Below the pieces are notes generated by a model, which ran no database searches, was not told where the DNA came from, and saw only the letters and a program-made list of their open reading frames with translations. Source: Bacteroides nordii WAL 11050 = JCM 12987 (GTDB taxonomy: Bacteria > Bacteroidota > Bacteroidia > Bacteroidales > Bacteroidaceae). From it: a stretch of DNA of 64,000 bases. Location of the stretch: positions 62,001-126,000 of the forward strand of contig BAJA01000005.1 in assembly GCA_000613465.1 (NCBI GenBank), written 5' to 3'. Shown here piece after piece: positions 42,264 through 53,764 of this stretch (the stretch's first letter is position 1; each line of letters begins with the position of its first letter). The position numbers and the translations under genes were made by a program.

Positions 42264-42277
42264 TTAAGTTAACTTAA
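42264..42277. promoter_or_regulatory. 14-base perfect palindrome before the HTCS start
   Basis: TTAAGTTAACTTAA begins 11 bases upstream of the regulator's ATG (42253), with a further half-site GTTAAGTTA at 42281-42289. A dimeric regulator site is possible, for example for autoregulation, but a chance A+T-rich palindrome cannot be excluded. Confidence 0.3.
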
Positions 42278-42643
42278 TGCGTTAAGTTATGTTATATATT
42301 GACTATTAGTGTATTAGTTGAACGTATGCTGACACGAAGCCTCAGGTATTAGTGCTTTTGAAGATAGTGACTGGTAAACTTCCCTTGTAGAGGCTAATCC
42401 TAAAGGATGTTGCAAATATCGTGATTTATTTGACAGGTTGTATCTGTTTTCCGGCGAAAATTATGAATTTGCTTTGTTGGTAGTTATTTGCTTTTGTAAA
42501 CCCAACAATGAAATGTATAAATGAATATTACAAATGTATACAATTTAGGTGTAAATGTCCATTTTACCTCTAAAAAGGTGGGTGAGTGTACATTTATTAT
42601 AGTATATGGTGGCTTTTTGTCCTATTGGAGTTTTATTTCTTCC

Positions 42644-42651
42644 TACTTTTG
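42644..42651 (+). promoter_or_regulatory. Candidate -7 box of the FAS1/SusC/SusD operon
   Basis: TACTTTTG fits TAnnTTTG and lies 140 bases before the FAS1 ATG. A TTTG ends 24 bases upstream, slightly too far for a standard -33 box. The 538-base divergent gap (42254-42791) holds no gene. Confidence 0.4.
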
Positions 42652-42791
42652 TTCTGTGAAATTAATCTAATAATAATTTGTTTATATGAAAAATGCAACT
42701 TAGTAAGCCAACTTCTGTAAAGTCCATTTATGGATTCAGTATTTCGATATCCTTAGTTTATAATTGATAAACGTTTAATACTATAAAAGAA

Positions 42792-45392
42792 ATGCATAAC
42801 AAATTTAATCGAAAGCGATTCATAGCTTTATCGCTTTTTTGTGTGAGCTTATGTTATTTATGTCTCGTGTCGTGCAAAGACGACTATTATTATGACGAGA
42901 AAGAACCCGATTTCTTAAGAGGCAATATCTACGATTATTTGAATGAAAGTGGCGAATTCACTTATTTTATTCGTCTGATTAATGACCTTAATTATAAGGA
43001 TGTATTACAAAAGACCGGAAGTAAAACTCTTTTCCCGGCAAAGGATGAAGCATTCAAGCGCTTTTTTGAAACAAACACGCAGGGCATTAGAAGTTACGAG
43101 ATGCTTTCGATGCCGATGAAAAGAATGATCATGAACTCGAGCATGATCAATATGGCATATCTATCGGGTATGCTTTCCAACCTGACCGTGTCAGGTGAAG
43201 GTCCCGCGACAGGGCAGACTTTCCGAAAACTCAATGCAAGTACCTATCTTGACAGTATCGCATTTATTAAAGATCAAGGATTATTTGAGAACTCTTATTG
43301 GAATCGTTTCTCAGAGAAAGGAGGGATTTATCTGGTGGATGACGAAAGTTCGTCACCCTTAGTTTATTTTACACCAGAGCACATGATGGTACAGGGAGTG
43401 ACCAAGGAAGATTTCTCTATATTGAATAATGGTAGAAACTATGAAGATGGAGATGTCTATGTAAATGGGGTAAAAATAATAGAGAAGGACATTATTTGTA
43501 AGAACGGGTATATACATGTTATGGAAGATGTGATACTTCCGGCAAAAAACATGTCGCAGTTGATTCGGGATAACGGTGAAACGAATCTGTTCAATCAATT
43601 ACTAAACAAATTTAGTGCACCTTATTATGAAGAAAATGTTAATAAAGCGGTGCATAATTTTTATGACGGTTTTAGCAATGCCGTTCTTCCGAATGCAGAT
43701 TCTATTTTTGTGAAACGTTATTTTACAGTAGAAAACCGACTGGATCCAGCAGAAAAGTGGATGGAAAGTTATGGTTTGTTGTACTATGATCCAAGTAATA
43801 ATGTGTATAGTAGCGAAATGGATATGGGCGCTATGTTTGTACCCACGGACAAGGCTATGAATGAGTATATCAATAGTGATAAAGGGCGCTATTTGAAAGA
43901 GGCTTATGGAAGTTGGGAGGATATACCGACTCCGATTCTTGCCCTGTTTCTGAAGAATCATCAAAAGAAGTCATTTATGAGTTCGTTGCCTCACGCATGG
44001 CCGAAGTTAACCGATGAATCGAGCTTTAAAATGGATATCTCTATTGATAATGTGAAAAAAACTTATCTGGGTTGTAACGGGGTAATTTACATATCCGATA
44101 AGGTGTTTCCGCCGATTGATTATCAATGTGTATACGGACCTACTTTGACAAGTGACCACACGCAGATCATGAATTGGGCGATACAGGATGGAACTATGCG
44201 TTTCTTCTTATACCTGCGTTCCATCGAAAATATGTATAATCTGATTGTACCTACCGACGAGGCTTTACAAAACTACCGTGATCCGGTTGCTTGGGCAAAG
44301 GGAGTAAGCTATCGTGAAATATGGTCATTTAGATATGTACCTGCTGATAACATGGTGTTTGCCGATGTGTATAAAGCAGATGCAGCTGGAAATAAAACGG
44401 GAGCTATTTTGCGGACAGTGAAGAATCAAAATAGTATCATCAATCGTTTGAATGATATTCTTGATATGCACATCGTAGTGGGTAATAAGGATCAGAATGT
44501 AATGTCGGGTTATATTGATGACGGAAAGACGAATTATGCACTTACCAAAGGTGGTACTATGCTGAAGATCAGTGGAGAAGGGAAAAACTTACAGATACAG
44601 GGTGGTGGAGATATAGAAGTGAATGTAAAGCCTGCTTCGATTGTTATCAATGAAGTGACCGGAATGCCCAGCCGTTATGATTCTGATAACGGACGTACTT
44701 ATTTTGTGGACCGTGTTTTACAAGATCCTGTTAAATCTGTATATAACGTATTGGGTGAGCACAATGAGTATAAAGCATTTTTTGACCTCTTGCAAGGGGA
44801 TGACCGTGTATTTAATTATTTTAAGTCTGATAAAGACATTGTTCCGATTTTCGATATGAAGAAGACCTCCGGAAGTATAGGTTTGGGATATGTAGTGAAT
44901 TCGTTCAATAATTTCCGTTATACTGTTTTTGTCCCAACCAAAGAAGCGTTGGAGAAAGCATTCAGAGAAGATCCTAACTTATTTGACTGGGATGAAATCT
45001 ATGCTGAAGAAGATCATGACGAAAAGAAGAAAAAAACAATCTACCTATTGAATTTTCTCAAATATCACTTAATGGATAATCTGGCTTTTGTAGATGATAA
45101 GGCTCCTATGGTAAATATGAACTTTGAAACGGCTGCACGTAATCCGAGTGGTAAATTTCATAAGTTGACATTGAATACCCAAGGTGGTAGTTTAGAGATT
45201 AAGTGCCAGGCTACCACTTCAGACGGACAACCGTTGAAGGCTAAAGTGATAACAACTACTGAAGGAGTATACAATCTGATGGCTCGTGATTATATTGTCA
45301 ATATTCCCAGTCTGTCTGGTGAGGAAACTTCAATCCTTGCTTCTTCACGTTCTGTTATTCATTTAATTGATACGGCATTAAGGTTTGAATAG
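42792..45392 (+). CDS. FAS1 (fasciclin) repeat lipoprotein
   Basis: 866 residues with the lipid-accepting Cys28 in CLVSCKDDYYYD. About four FAS1-like modules can be made out, each with the pattern of a T-x-F-x-P box (KTLFPAKDEAFKRFF, AMFVPTDKAMNEYI, NLIVPTDEALQNYR, TVFVPTKEALEKAF) and a later V-I-(H/Y)-x-I/L box (GYIHVMEDVILP, GVIYISDKVFPP). FAS1 domains mediate adhesion or ligand binding in other organisms. As first gene of an operon with two SusC/SusD pairs and no known surface glycan-binding protein, it may take that role; this is inference. The gene is intact. Confidence 0.82.
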   Translation: MHNKFNRKRFIALSLFCVSLCYLCLVSCKDDYYYDEKEPDFLRGNIYDYLNESGEFTYFIRLINDLNYKDVLQKTGSKTLFPAKDEAFKRFFETNTQGIRSYEMLSMPMKRMIMNSSMINMAYLSGMLSNLTVSGEGPATGQTFRKLNASTYLDSIAFIKDQGLFENSYWNRFSEKGGIYLVDDESSSPLVYFTPEHMMVQGVTKEDFSILNNGRNYEDGDVYVNGVKIIEKDIICKNGYIHVMEDVILPAKNMSQLIRDNGETNLFNQLLNKFSAPYYEENVNKAVHNFYDGFSNAVLPNADSIFVKRYFTVENRLDPAEKWMESYGLLYYDPSNNVYSSEMDMGAMFVPTDKAMNEYINSDKGRYLKEAYGSWEDIPTPILALFLKNHQKKSFMSSLPHAWPKLTDESSFKMDISIDNVKKTYLGCNGVIYISDKVFPPIDYQCVYGPTLTSDHTQIMNWAIQDGTMRFFLYLRSIENMYNLIVPTDEALQNYRDPVAWAKGVSYREIWSFRYVPADNMVFADVYKADAAGNKTGAILRTVKNQNSIINRLNDILDMHIVVGNKDQNVMSGYIDDGKTNYALTKGGTMLKISGEGKNLQIQGGGDIEVNVKPASIVINEVTGMPSRYDSDNGRTYFVDRVLQDPVKSVYNVLGEHNEYKAFFDLLQGDDRVFNYFKSDKDIVPIFDMKKTSGSIGLGYVVNSFNNFRYTVFVPTKEALEKAFREDPNLFDWDEIYAEEDHDEKKKKTIYLLNFLKYHLMDNLAFVDDKAPMVNMNFETAARNPSGKFHKLTLNTQGGSLEIKCQATTSDGQPLKAKVITTTEGVYNLMARDYIVNIPSLSGEETSILASSRSVIHLIDTALRFE

Positions 45393-45416
45393 TCAAAAAA
45401 ACAATACTACTAAATT

Positions 45417-48400
45417 ATGAATATTGATAATATAAAAAGCATATTGCTGGTTGTCTTTTCTTGCTTGTCAATGACTGTGGCATCACAATCTCAACAGCTG
45501 GTGATAACAGGAAATGTCTCTTCCGACCTGGAAGGGGAGATTATTGGTGCACACGTAACGGAGGTAGATGCCAACGGACGTATTGTAAATGCTACGATAA
45601 CGGACTTTAGCGGAAACTTTTCACTTTCTATAAAGAGTGTGAACAACAAACTTAAGGTCAGTTTTGTGGGATACGATCCTGTCGAAGTTTCTATTAAGGA
45701 TAAGCGCAGGTTTAATATAAAGATGAAGGAAAACGCAGTGCTTGATGAAGTTGTGGTAACAGCGAAAGCAATGCATTCGGACGGAACACTGGCAATACCT
45801 AAACGAGAGGTATCGGGTGCGATGCAGCATATCAGTATGCGTGATCTTGAAGATATGTCAGTAGCTTCTATTGATGACGCATTGCAGGGGCGTATTGCGG
45901 GATTTGATATATTGGGAAACTCCGGTGACTTGGGCTCCGGTTCATCCATGCGTATTCGTGGTACTACTTCAATCAACTCAAAATCCGAACCATTAATCGT
46001 ATTAAATGATATACCTTTCGAAAATAATGTGGATGACTCTTTTGACTATACATCGGCAGATCAGGAGCAATTTGCGAATTTGTTGAATATCAATCCGGAT
46101 GACATCGAAGAGATTACTGTTTTGAAAGACGGTGCTTCTGCTGCTATCTGGGGGTCAAAGGGAGCTAATGGGGTAATTCTGATTAAAACGAAAAAAGGTG
46201 TTAAAGGTCCTACCCGGGTTCAGTATTCTTATCGTTTTTCCGGAGCCCAACAACCCCGGGGATTAAAAATGCTTAATGGAGACGACTATACAATGTTAAT
46301 GAAACAGGCCTATTTTAATCCTTTTCAGGACGAGTATGCAGCAAATATTCCTGAATTCAATTACGATCCTACATTTGCCGAATATCAAAACTTTAATAAT
46401 AATACGGATTGGGTGAAAGCTATTACTCAATATGGATTCACACATGACCATTATGCAACCGTTTCCGGTGGTGGAGACAAAGCCACTTTCCGTGCATCTC
46501 TTGGATATTATTCCCAATCGGGAACTGTGATTAAGCAAAATTTGGAACGTTTCACGAATAGAATGTATCTGGAATATCAGGTTTCGGATCGTATTAAGTT
46601 TATTTCAGACTTTTCAATGACATACACTGATAATCATAAGAATTATGCTAATGATGTGGGTGATGGAGACAATAAGGAGAATTTGCTTAGTATGGCTTAT
46701 CGTAAAATGCCTAACGTATCCATTTTCCAGCAAGATGCGAATGGAAATAATACAGATATCTATTATAATATACCACAATCGTCCTCTTTGGATAATTCTC
46801 AGAAGGATTTGATGAATCCGGTGGCGTTGGCAAATCTGGCATTCAACAATCAAAAGAATCTTTATATTGTACCTACTCTGCGTTTGCAGTATGACATTAT
46901 CAATCCGGAAAAAGCTCAATTGCGTTATAACGGATATGTATCTTTCAATATTGAGAATACGAAAGAGTCAAAGTTCCTCCCCAAGGAAGTAACGTCCAAA
47001 TCATGGAATGATGAGACCGTGAACCGTGCTTATATGAAGGAGTCTGAAGGATTGTCTATTCAGAGTGAGCAGAAAATAACATGGATTCCTCGTTGGGGAG
47101 ATAATCACTCTTTGTTGGTATCGGCTGTGTGGCAGATGAATTCCGGAAACTCACAGTATCAGGAATTTGAGAAATACGGATTACCTTCTAACTCTATAAC
47201 AGATGCAACTTCCGTAGGTTTTGACAAAGCTTTTAATAGTGGAGCCGGACAATGGCGTTCGTTAGCAATTATGGGTAGAGCACACTATACGTTTATGAAC
47301 CGTTATACAATCGATGCAACATTCCGTCGGGATGGTAGCACAAAGTTTGGTTCTAATAATCGCTGGGGAGATTTTCCCGCCGTATCGTTGAAATGGAACA
47401 TGGCCGACGAATTATTTATGAAACCTCTGAGAGCTGTTATTGACGAGTTAGGTATTCGTGGTGGTTGGGGTATTACCGGTAATCAGCCGGATAGAGAGTA
47501 CCTGCACTTCAGTCGTTATAATAGTAGCTGGGGAGGTGGGAATAACAACTATATAAATATACCTACTGTGAAGCCGTCATCTATTGAATTGTCGGACCTT
47601 AAATGGGAAAAGGTAACCTCTTATAATCTGGGAATTGACTTGCACCTGTTTAATTCTAAGTTGGTATTCGATGGAAACATTTATAAGCGTAAGACGGAAG
47701 ACCTGTTATTTAAGGATTTGGGTATACCAAGTTCTTCCGGATTCGGTTCACTGTCTTATGTCAATATCGGTGTGATGGACAACACCGGTTGGGAGTTGAG
47801 TATCTATACCAATAATCTGATTAAAACCAGAGATTGGAAGGTGGATTTTAATGTTAACTTCTCTAATAACAAAAATAAAATTGTAGAATTGTCACCGGCT
47901 GTGCTGAATGCATACAATAAAGATTTCAACTACGATAATGGTTCTTATTTGACACGTTTACAAGAAGGAAACTCGTTTGGTTCCATCTATGGATTCCGCT
48001 ATAAAGGAGTTTATCAGTATGACAAGTATGAAGAGGGACGTGGCGGAACTGCTCCTGTGGTGAAAGATGTCAATGGAAATGTGGTAAAAGATGCGAATGG
48101 AAAACCACTTCCTATGTATTTTGACTATTTCAACTTAGGTAATAAGAGATACCAGTTCCGTGGCGGCGATGCTATTTATGAAGATATAAATCATGATGGA
48201 ACCATTGATGAATTGGATATTGTTTATTTAGGAAACTCTAATCCGAAGTTAACCGGAGGTTTCGGTACGAATATCACCTTTAAGAATTTCTCTATCAGCG
48301 CGTTTTTCAATTTCCGTTACGGAAATAAAATCGTGAACTATGCGCGTATGGATGCGGAAAATATGCATTCTAATAATAACCAGTCCATTGCTGTAACTGG

Positions 48401-48730
48401 CGCTGGCGTAAAGATGGTGATGTGACAGAAATGCCTCGTGCATTGTATAACTACGGTTATAACTACTTGGGAAGTGACCGTTTTGTAGAGGATGGTTCTT
48501 TCCTTCGATTTAAAACGTTGACCTTTAAGTATAATTTCAGTCCGAAATCATTAAGGCGCGTATTCCTCAACCAATTGTCTTTCTATCTGACTTTGAACAA
48601 TTTGGTGACATTTACTAAATATACGGGTGTAGATCCGGAGGTAGGTATTGAGAGCTTTGGTCTTTGTGCGGACAGGAGCAAAACACCTCGTTCTCAATAT
48701 TTTACTTTTGGCGTTACTGTCGGATTTTAA
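45417..48730 (+). CDS. SusC-like TonB-dependent transporter, one frameshift
   Basis: Outer-membrane glycan importer, about 1104 residues when restored. A signal peptide (ends near TVASQSQQ) leads to a carboxypeptidase-D-like domain (ITGNVSSDLEGEIIGAHV), the TonB box LDEVVVTAKAM, a plug (VLKDGASAAIWGSKGANGVI) and a barrel ending in QYFTFGVTVGF. The first frame stops at 48425. One missing A at about 48395 restores AVNWRWRKDGDVTEMPRAL, which joins the last 100 residues. It starts 24 bases after the FAS1 gene and is followed by its SusD partner at 48775. Confidence 0.93.
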
Positions 48731-48774
48731 TAACAGGAGTTCAATTTAATGATTTGACCAAATTATAGACAAAA

Positions 48775-50329
48775 ATGAAAACAAAGAAATATATATTGCG
48801 TATAGTTATGATGGCTTTATTGGGAGGAACATTCGCATCCTGTGAAAGCTGGTTTGATATACGTCCCAAGTCGGAGACTGTTTTTGAAGATTTCTGGAAA
48901 GATGAAAACGATGTGCTTAGCATGGTGGGTTCATGTTATCGTGGAATGAATGAAACCGGATTTATAGAGCGTGCCATCGTTTGGGGTGAATTGCGTTCGG
49001 ACAACGTAAAAGCCGGAACAGGTAAATCCGATCCGATCAGGGATATTCTGAATATTAATTTGAATTCTTCCAATTCATACACTTATTGGGGAGAATATTA
49101 TAGTGTAATTAATTTTTGTAACACAGTGATTAAGTTTGCTCCGGAGGTACAGGCGAAAGATCCGAACTTTAAACGTGAGAATCTGGATGTTTATATTGCT
49201 GAAGCAAAAGGAGTGCGGGCATTATGCTACTTTATGCTGTTACGTACTTTCAGAGATATTCCGTTGATCACTGAACCGTATGCGGATGACAGTTTACCTT
49301 TTGAAGTGGAACAGGAGAATCCTGATAATTTATTGAATTTCCTGATCGATGATTTGAAGAGTGTAGAGAATCAGGCTGCGGACGAGAAGACGTGGAGTAA
49401 TCTGCTTTATACAAAAGGACGTATAACAAAGAATGCCATACGTGCTCTTATAGCCGATATGTATCTTTGGAAGAACGATTACAATAACTGCATTATTTAT
49501 TGTGATAAGGTGTTGGCCAATCTCGGACAGCTTCAGTTGGAAAGCTCACGGGTGTATAATGAATCTGTTTACTATTTGGGAAATTCAAAAGAGAGCATTT
49601 TTGAGTTACAGTTCAGTCTGAAGAATTATCCAAATTATGCGATGAATGAAATGTATGGAATGTTTGGAGGGCGTGCGGGACAGGATATGCATAAATTGTC
49701 GCCATACAACTTTGAATCAATGAGTCCTTCGCTTTTTGAACCCACTGACTTGAGAGGGAAAGATGCTTTTTTTAGTACCGCAGGCTCTTCTTTTATAGCC
49801 AAGTATATGGCTTTGAGGGTAGAAACTTCTTCGAGTACAGTCAGAGAAGGTGACTATGTCTTCAATGCGGAGGCTCCTAACTGGATATTTTATCGTTTGG
49901 CGGATATTTATTTGATGAAAGCGGAAGCTTTGGTAGAGATAGGAACCGATCTGCAGGGAGCTCTCGATTTGGTCTCTAAGACATTCGATCGTGCCAATCC
50001 GGATTTGGGAAGTGGTTCATTGTCGATTTCTAACTATAACACGCAGAGTGCCATGAGAAACTTAGTTTTTGATGAGCGTCAAAGAGAATTCCTGTTTGAG
50101 GGTAAACGTTATTTTGATTTATTGCGTAGAATCCGTAGAAGATGGGAAGCCTGCCAATGTGGTGAATGCTTATCTGCTTAAGAAATATAGTAAACTGGAT
50201 AATACGACTACAAAGAGTAAACTGAGTGAATTAAATGCTTTGTATATGCCGATTAATGTGGATGAGCTGAGAGCAAACACTGCATTAAAACAAAATCCGT
50301 TTTATGTAACATCATCAAATATCGAATAA
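48775..50329 (+). CDS. SusD-like lipoprotein, one frameshift
   Basis: Partner of the preceding SusC. The lipobox TFASCESW gives Cys23, followed by FDIRPKSETVFEDFWKDE. The family C-terminal signature FDERQREFLFEGKRYFDLLRR is present. The frame then changes at about 50135-50139, where the plus-one frame continues EDGKPANVVNAYLLKKYSKLDN to the stop at 50329. Unlike all other breaks in this window, this one needs one extra base or two missing bases. The restored protein has about 518 residues, normal for SusD. As written it would lose its last 50 residues or so. Confidence 0.92.
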
Positions 50330-50340
50330 AATCAAGCGTT

Positions 50341-52158
50341 ATGAAGAAAATAAAATATTCAATATCGGTTCTTATTCTCTTGCTATTTGCAACTATATTG
50401 GTGCCCTCCTGTGTGGACGACAATGTAGAAGGGGATGCATTCTATACGTTTACGGGAGAAACAGTTGCTTCCTATTGTAGCAACCGAACTAATTTTACCG
50501 TTTTCAATCAGCTTATTAATGATTCCGGAACCTCTTCTTTATTGTCCAGTTACGGACATTTCACTTGTTTCATGCCTACGGATTCTGCTTTTCAGGAATA
50601 TTTCAAGGCAAAAGAAATTACCTATAATGATTTGACGAAAGAAGATAAGTTGCAGATTGTTTATAATCATGTTATCAAAAGTGAGCTAACCAATTATGCG
50701 ACAGAAACATTTCAGGAGGGTTCACTTCCGGAACCCAGTATGAGCGATCGTTTTATCAATATATCGTTTGCAGGATTTACGGAGGGGAATCAGACAATTC
50801 TGGTTAATCAGGAAGTGCCTATTTTGCGGAAAGATATCGAAGTGCACAACGGAATTATTCATGTGATAGGAAATATTGTAGACCCGTCTAATGCCTATTT
50901 GACTGGACTTATGCAGGATAAGGACTATTTCAGTCTGTTCTCTCAGGCTCTTGAAAAGACTGGGATGTGTGATTCGATCATGAAAGTATACGATCTCACT
51001 TATGAAAAGCCAACAGCGGATTTGGTACTTGGTGGAACTACATTTAAGTATCCGGAAATGAAAAAATATGGGTATACCATATTCGCTGAAACAAATGAGG
51101 CTTTCAAAAAGGCAGGCATAGAAACTGTAGAAGAAATGGCTGAGTATGCTACCCGTTATTATGGGAATGAGGATGCCAATGATTATACAAGTAGAAAAAA
51201 TGCTTTGAATAAATTTGTATCCTATCATATGCTGGAAAGACAGATGTCTACAAATGATTTTCTGTATTCGGGGGCAGCAACGTCTCCGGGTGCTGAAAAT
51301 GAGAGATTTGAATATTATGAGACGATGCTTCAATACCGGATGATTGAAATAAAATCGGGGAATAGGCTGAACACACAAAAGGATGGTACTCATGTTAGTA
51401 TCAGTGATTTTCAGAGCAATCTGAATGGATTGAACGGATATGTTCATGCGTTGAATGAGATTCTGGTGTACGATAAAGACATTATGGAGAATGATGTGTT
51501 AAATAAACGTATTCGTTTTGACTGTTATTCCATTCCTCCTCAGTTGACAAATAATAACATACGTTGGAAGATGATAGATAATTCTCATACCTTCACGGCT
51601 GATTATTGCGGGGATTATTTTCATTTCACCAATGATACCAAACTAAAACTTTGGGCAAGTGAAGGATGGACCAATTATCAGGCGGACGAAATGGTTATGT
51701 CCGGGTGGTACGACTTCACGTTAAGGATGCATCCGGTTCCTCCCGGAACTTACGAAATCAGATTGGGATATCGTGCAGAGACATGGCGTGGAGTAGCACA
51801 ATTATTTATTGATGATGAAATTGTGGGTATTCCGGTCGACCTGAGAATTGTTGGTACTGATCCTCGTGTAGGTTGGGTAGATGATGACAAAACAACTGAT
51901 GAAGGAGTAGAAAATGATAAGATGATGCGAAATCGCGGCTATATGAAAGCGCCGAATTCTATTTATAGTTTGAATGGCCCCAAGACATTGCGTCAGGATA
52001 ATATGAGTCTTCGTATTATTATCGGTACGTTTACTTTCCAGGATTACGCTCCGCACTATTTCAGAGCGAAGAATGTGGAAGCTGACAATCTTGAATTCCA
52101 TTTCGATTATCTGGAATACGTACCGGTGAGCTATATTGATAAAGAAGGGAAAGATTGA
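50341..52158 (+). CDS. FAS1 lipoprotein with C-terminal jelly-roll-like domain
   Basis: 605 residues; lipobox ILVPSCVDD with Cys24. Two FAS1-like modules (about 45-185 and 190-385) show HFTCFMPTDSAFQEYF, GIIHVIGNIVDP, YTIFAETNEAFKKAG and GYVHALNEILVYD. The remaining 210 residues are beta-rich with many aromatics (PPGTYEIRLGYRAETWRGVAQ) and end in LEFHFDYLEYVPVSYI. That ending resembles the last strand of CBM6/CBM35-type jelly rolls. Carbohydrate binding is therefore plausible but unproven. It starts 11 bases after SusD. Confidence 0.78.
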   Translation: MKKIKYSISVLILLLFATILVPSCVDDNVEGDAFYTFTGETVASYCSNRTNFTVFNQLINDSGTSSLLSSYGHFTCFMPTDSAFQEYFKAKEITYNDLTKEDKLQIVYNHVIKSELTNYATETFQEGSLPEPSMSDRFINISFAGFTEGNQTILVNQEVPILRKDIEVHNGIIHVIGNIVDPSNAYLTGLMQDKDYFSLFSQALEKTGMCDSIMKVYDLTYEKPTADLVLGGTTFKYPEMKKYGYTIFAETNEAFKKAGIETVEEMAEYATRYYGNEDANDYTSRKNALNKFVSYHMLERQMSTNDFLYSGAATSPGAENERFEYYETMLQYRMIEIKSGNRLNTQKDGTHVSISDFQSNLNGLNGYVHALNEILVYDKDIMENDVLNKRIRFDCYSIPPQLTNNNIRWKMIDNSHTFTADYCGDYFHFTNDTKLKLWASEGWTNYQADEMVMSGWYDFTLRMHPVPPGTYEIRLGYRAETWRGVAQLFIDDEIVGIPVDLRIVGTDPRVGWVDDDKTTDEGVENDKMMRNRGYMKAPNSIYSLNGPKTLRQDNMSLRIIIGTFTFQDYAPHYFRAKNVEADNLEFHFDYLEYVPVSYIDKEGKD

Positions 52159-52193
52159 TACTAAAAGAGGAATAAATAAAAAAATATACTTTT

Positions 52194-53752
52194 ATGAAGA
52201 ATACCATAAAAACAGCGTTTCTATTTGCTGTGCTCTTTGTCTCTTTCATGATGTATTCGTGTAAGGATGAATGGAACGAACATTATGACCGGGATCAAAC
52301 GCTGCCGGATCAAAACCTTTATGAATTAATAAAAGAAAGCAGTTCATTATCGAAGTTTGCCAAGCTCATCAAAGTGGCAGGATATGATACATTGCTCGTT
52401 TCAACTCAGACGTTTACTGTTTGGGCGCCCAGCGATGAGGCGATTGCAGCAGTGGATGAATCGGATCTGGAACAGGTACGTTTGTTGGTTAGTAATCATA
52501 TTGCACGTTTCAATCACTCTACTTCGGAACCGGATTCTAAAGTGATACGTATGATAAACGGTAAGGTGTATTATTACTCTCATCAGGATGGTTTGACTTT
52601 TGGTGGAAGTAGCTTGATATCGAAAGACCGGCTTGCCAAAAATGGTATCTTGCATACAGTAGACAAGCAGATTGTATATGCTCATAATCTCTCTGAATAC
52701 ATTACGGCTCAAAGTAATACGACTAAAATAGCCTCGTTTATTTCGAGATATCTCAAGGAGATACAGGAAGAACAGGGGTATGATACGATCACGACTTGGT
52801 ATAATCCTTTGCTGGAGGATAAACTGTATGGTTTAGGTAATATTTCTGCCGAAGATTCTGTTTTTACGATGATTATTCCGACGGATGCTGCCTGGGATGC
52901 TGCTTATGAACGGATCTCTCCTTATTTTAATGTTTATAATACAGATGCTGATTTGGCAGATTCGATTAAGAGAATACAGACTTCACTTGCCATTATCAAT
53001 GATCTGATTTATAGAGAAAGAATCAATGATCCGGCGGAGTATACGACATTGACATCAACATCGGGAAGTATCATTACAGATGTTAACAATCTTTTCAAAG
53101 GAACCAGCCGGGTGAATGCTTCTAACGGTGTGATTTATTTGGCAGATGAAATCAGGTATGATAATACTGAAACGTGGAATAAGCCATATCAGTGGAATGT
53201 GAAGAACAGGAAGGACGTGTAACTGGAAGTTATACCAGCATTTATACTCGTACGGTAGGGACGAATAGTGGGATAGGAGAAATTAGCGGTAACCGTTATA
53301 TTGAGGTACAGCCAACTAATACTTCTGCACAGCCTTATGTTATATTTGATATTCCGGACGTACTTTCCGGTAAGTATGATATCTATGCCGATTTTATACC
53401 GGCTGTTATTGACGGAGAGTCTTTTGCCAATGACAGTACCAAGCTTTCTTTCCGCATTACGTATATGAATGCCCAGGGTAAACTGACACCCAAAACGATT
53501 AAATCTGATGAATTTGTGACCAGTGGAACCAAAAAAACAAGAATTAAGGTAGCCAGTGAATTTGAATTCCCAGTCTCGAATTATTATGATCGTTTGTGGA
53601 TGCTTGATGAGGAAAATAGTTTGCTTCCGAAAGATGTGACGACGAATTTCAGAATAGATACAAATGTGTCAAAAACTGAACTCAGTGCTAATATTTTCAC
53701 TCGAAAATTCCGTGTTGACAGGATTGTTTTTGAACCCATTCGTAATAAATAG
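52194..53752 (+). CDS. FAS1 lipoprotein with C-terminal beta domain, one frameshift
   Basis: About 519 residues when restored; lipobox MMYSCKDEW with Cys23. Two FAS1-like modules (about 40-165 and 170-335) carry FTVWAPSDEAIAAVD, GILHTVDKQIVYA, FTMIIPTDAAWDAAYE and GVIYLADEIRYD. The final 175 residues are beta-rich (YVIFDIPDVLSGKYDIYADF) and end FRVDRIVFEPIRNK, again like the last strand of a CBM6-type jelly roll. The first frame stops at 53222; one missing G at about 53213 restores NRKGRVTGSYTSIY. It looks like a shorter relative of the preceding protein, so the pair may be an old duplication. Confidence 0.78.
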
Positions 53753-53764
53753 GAGCAGTGATCA

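Noticed and set aside
50069..50329. Independent 86-residue gene after SusD
   Set aside because: Its sequence is the expected SusD C-terminus and overlaps the upstream frame; it is explained by a frame break.
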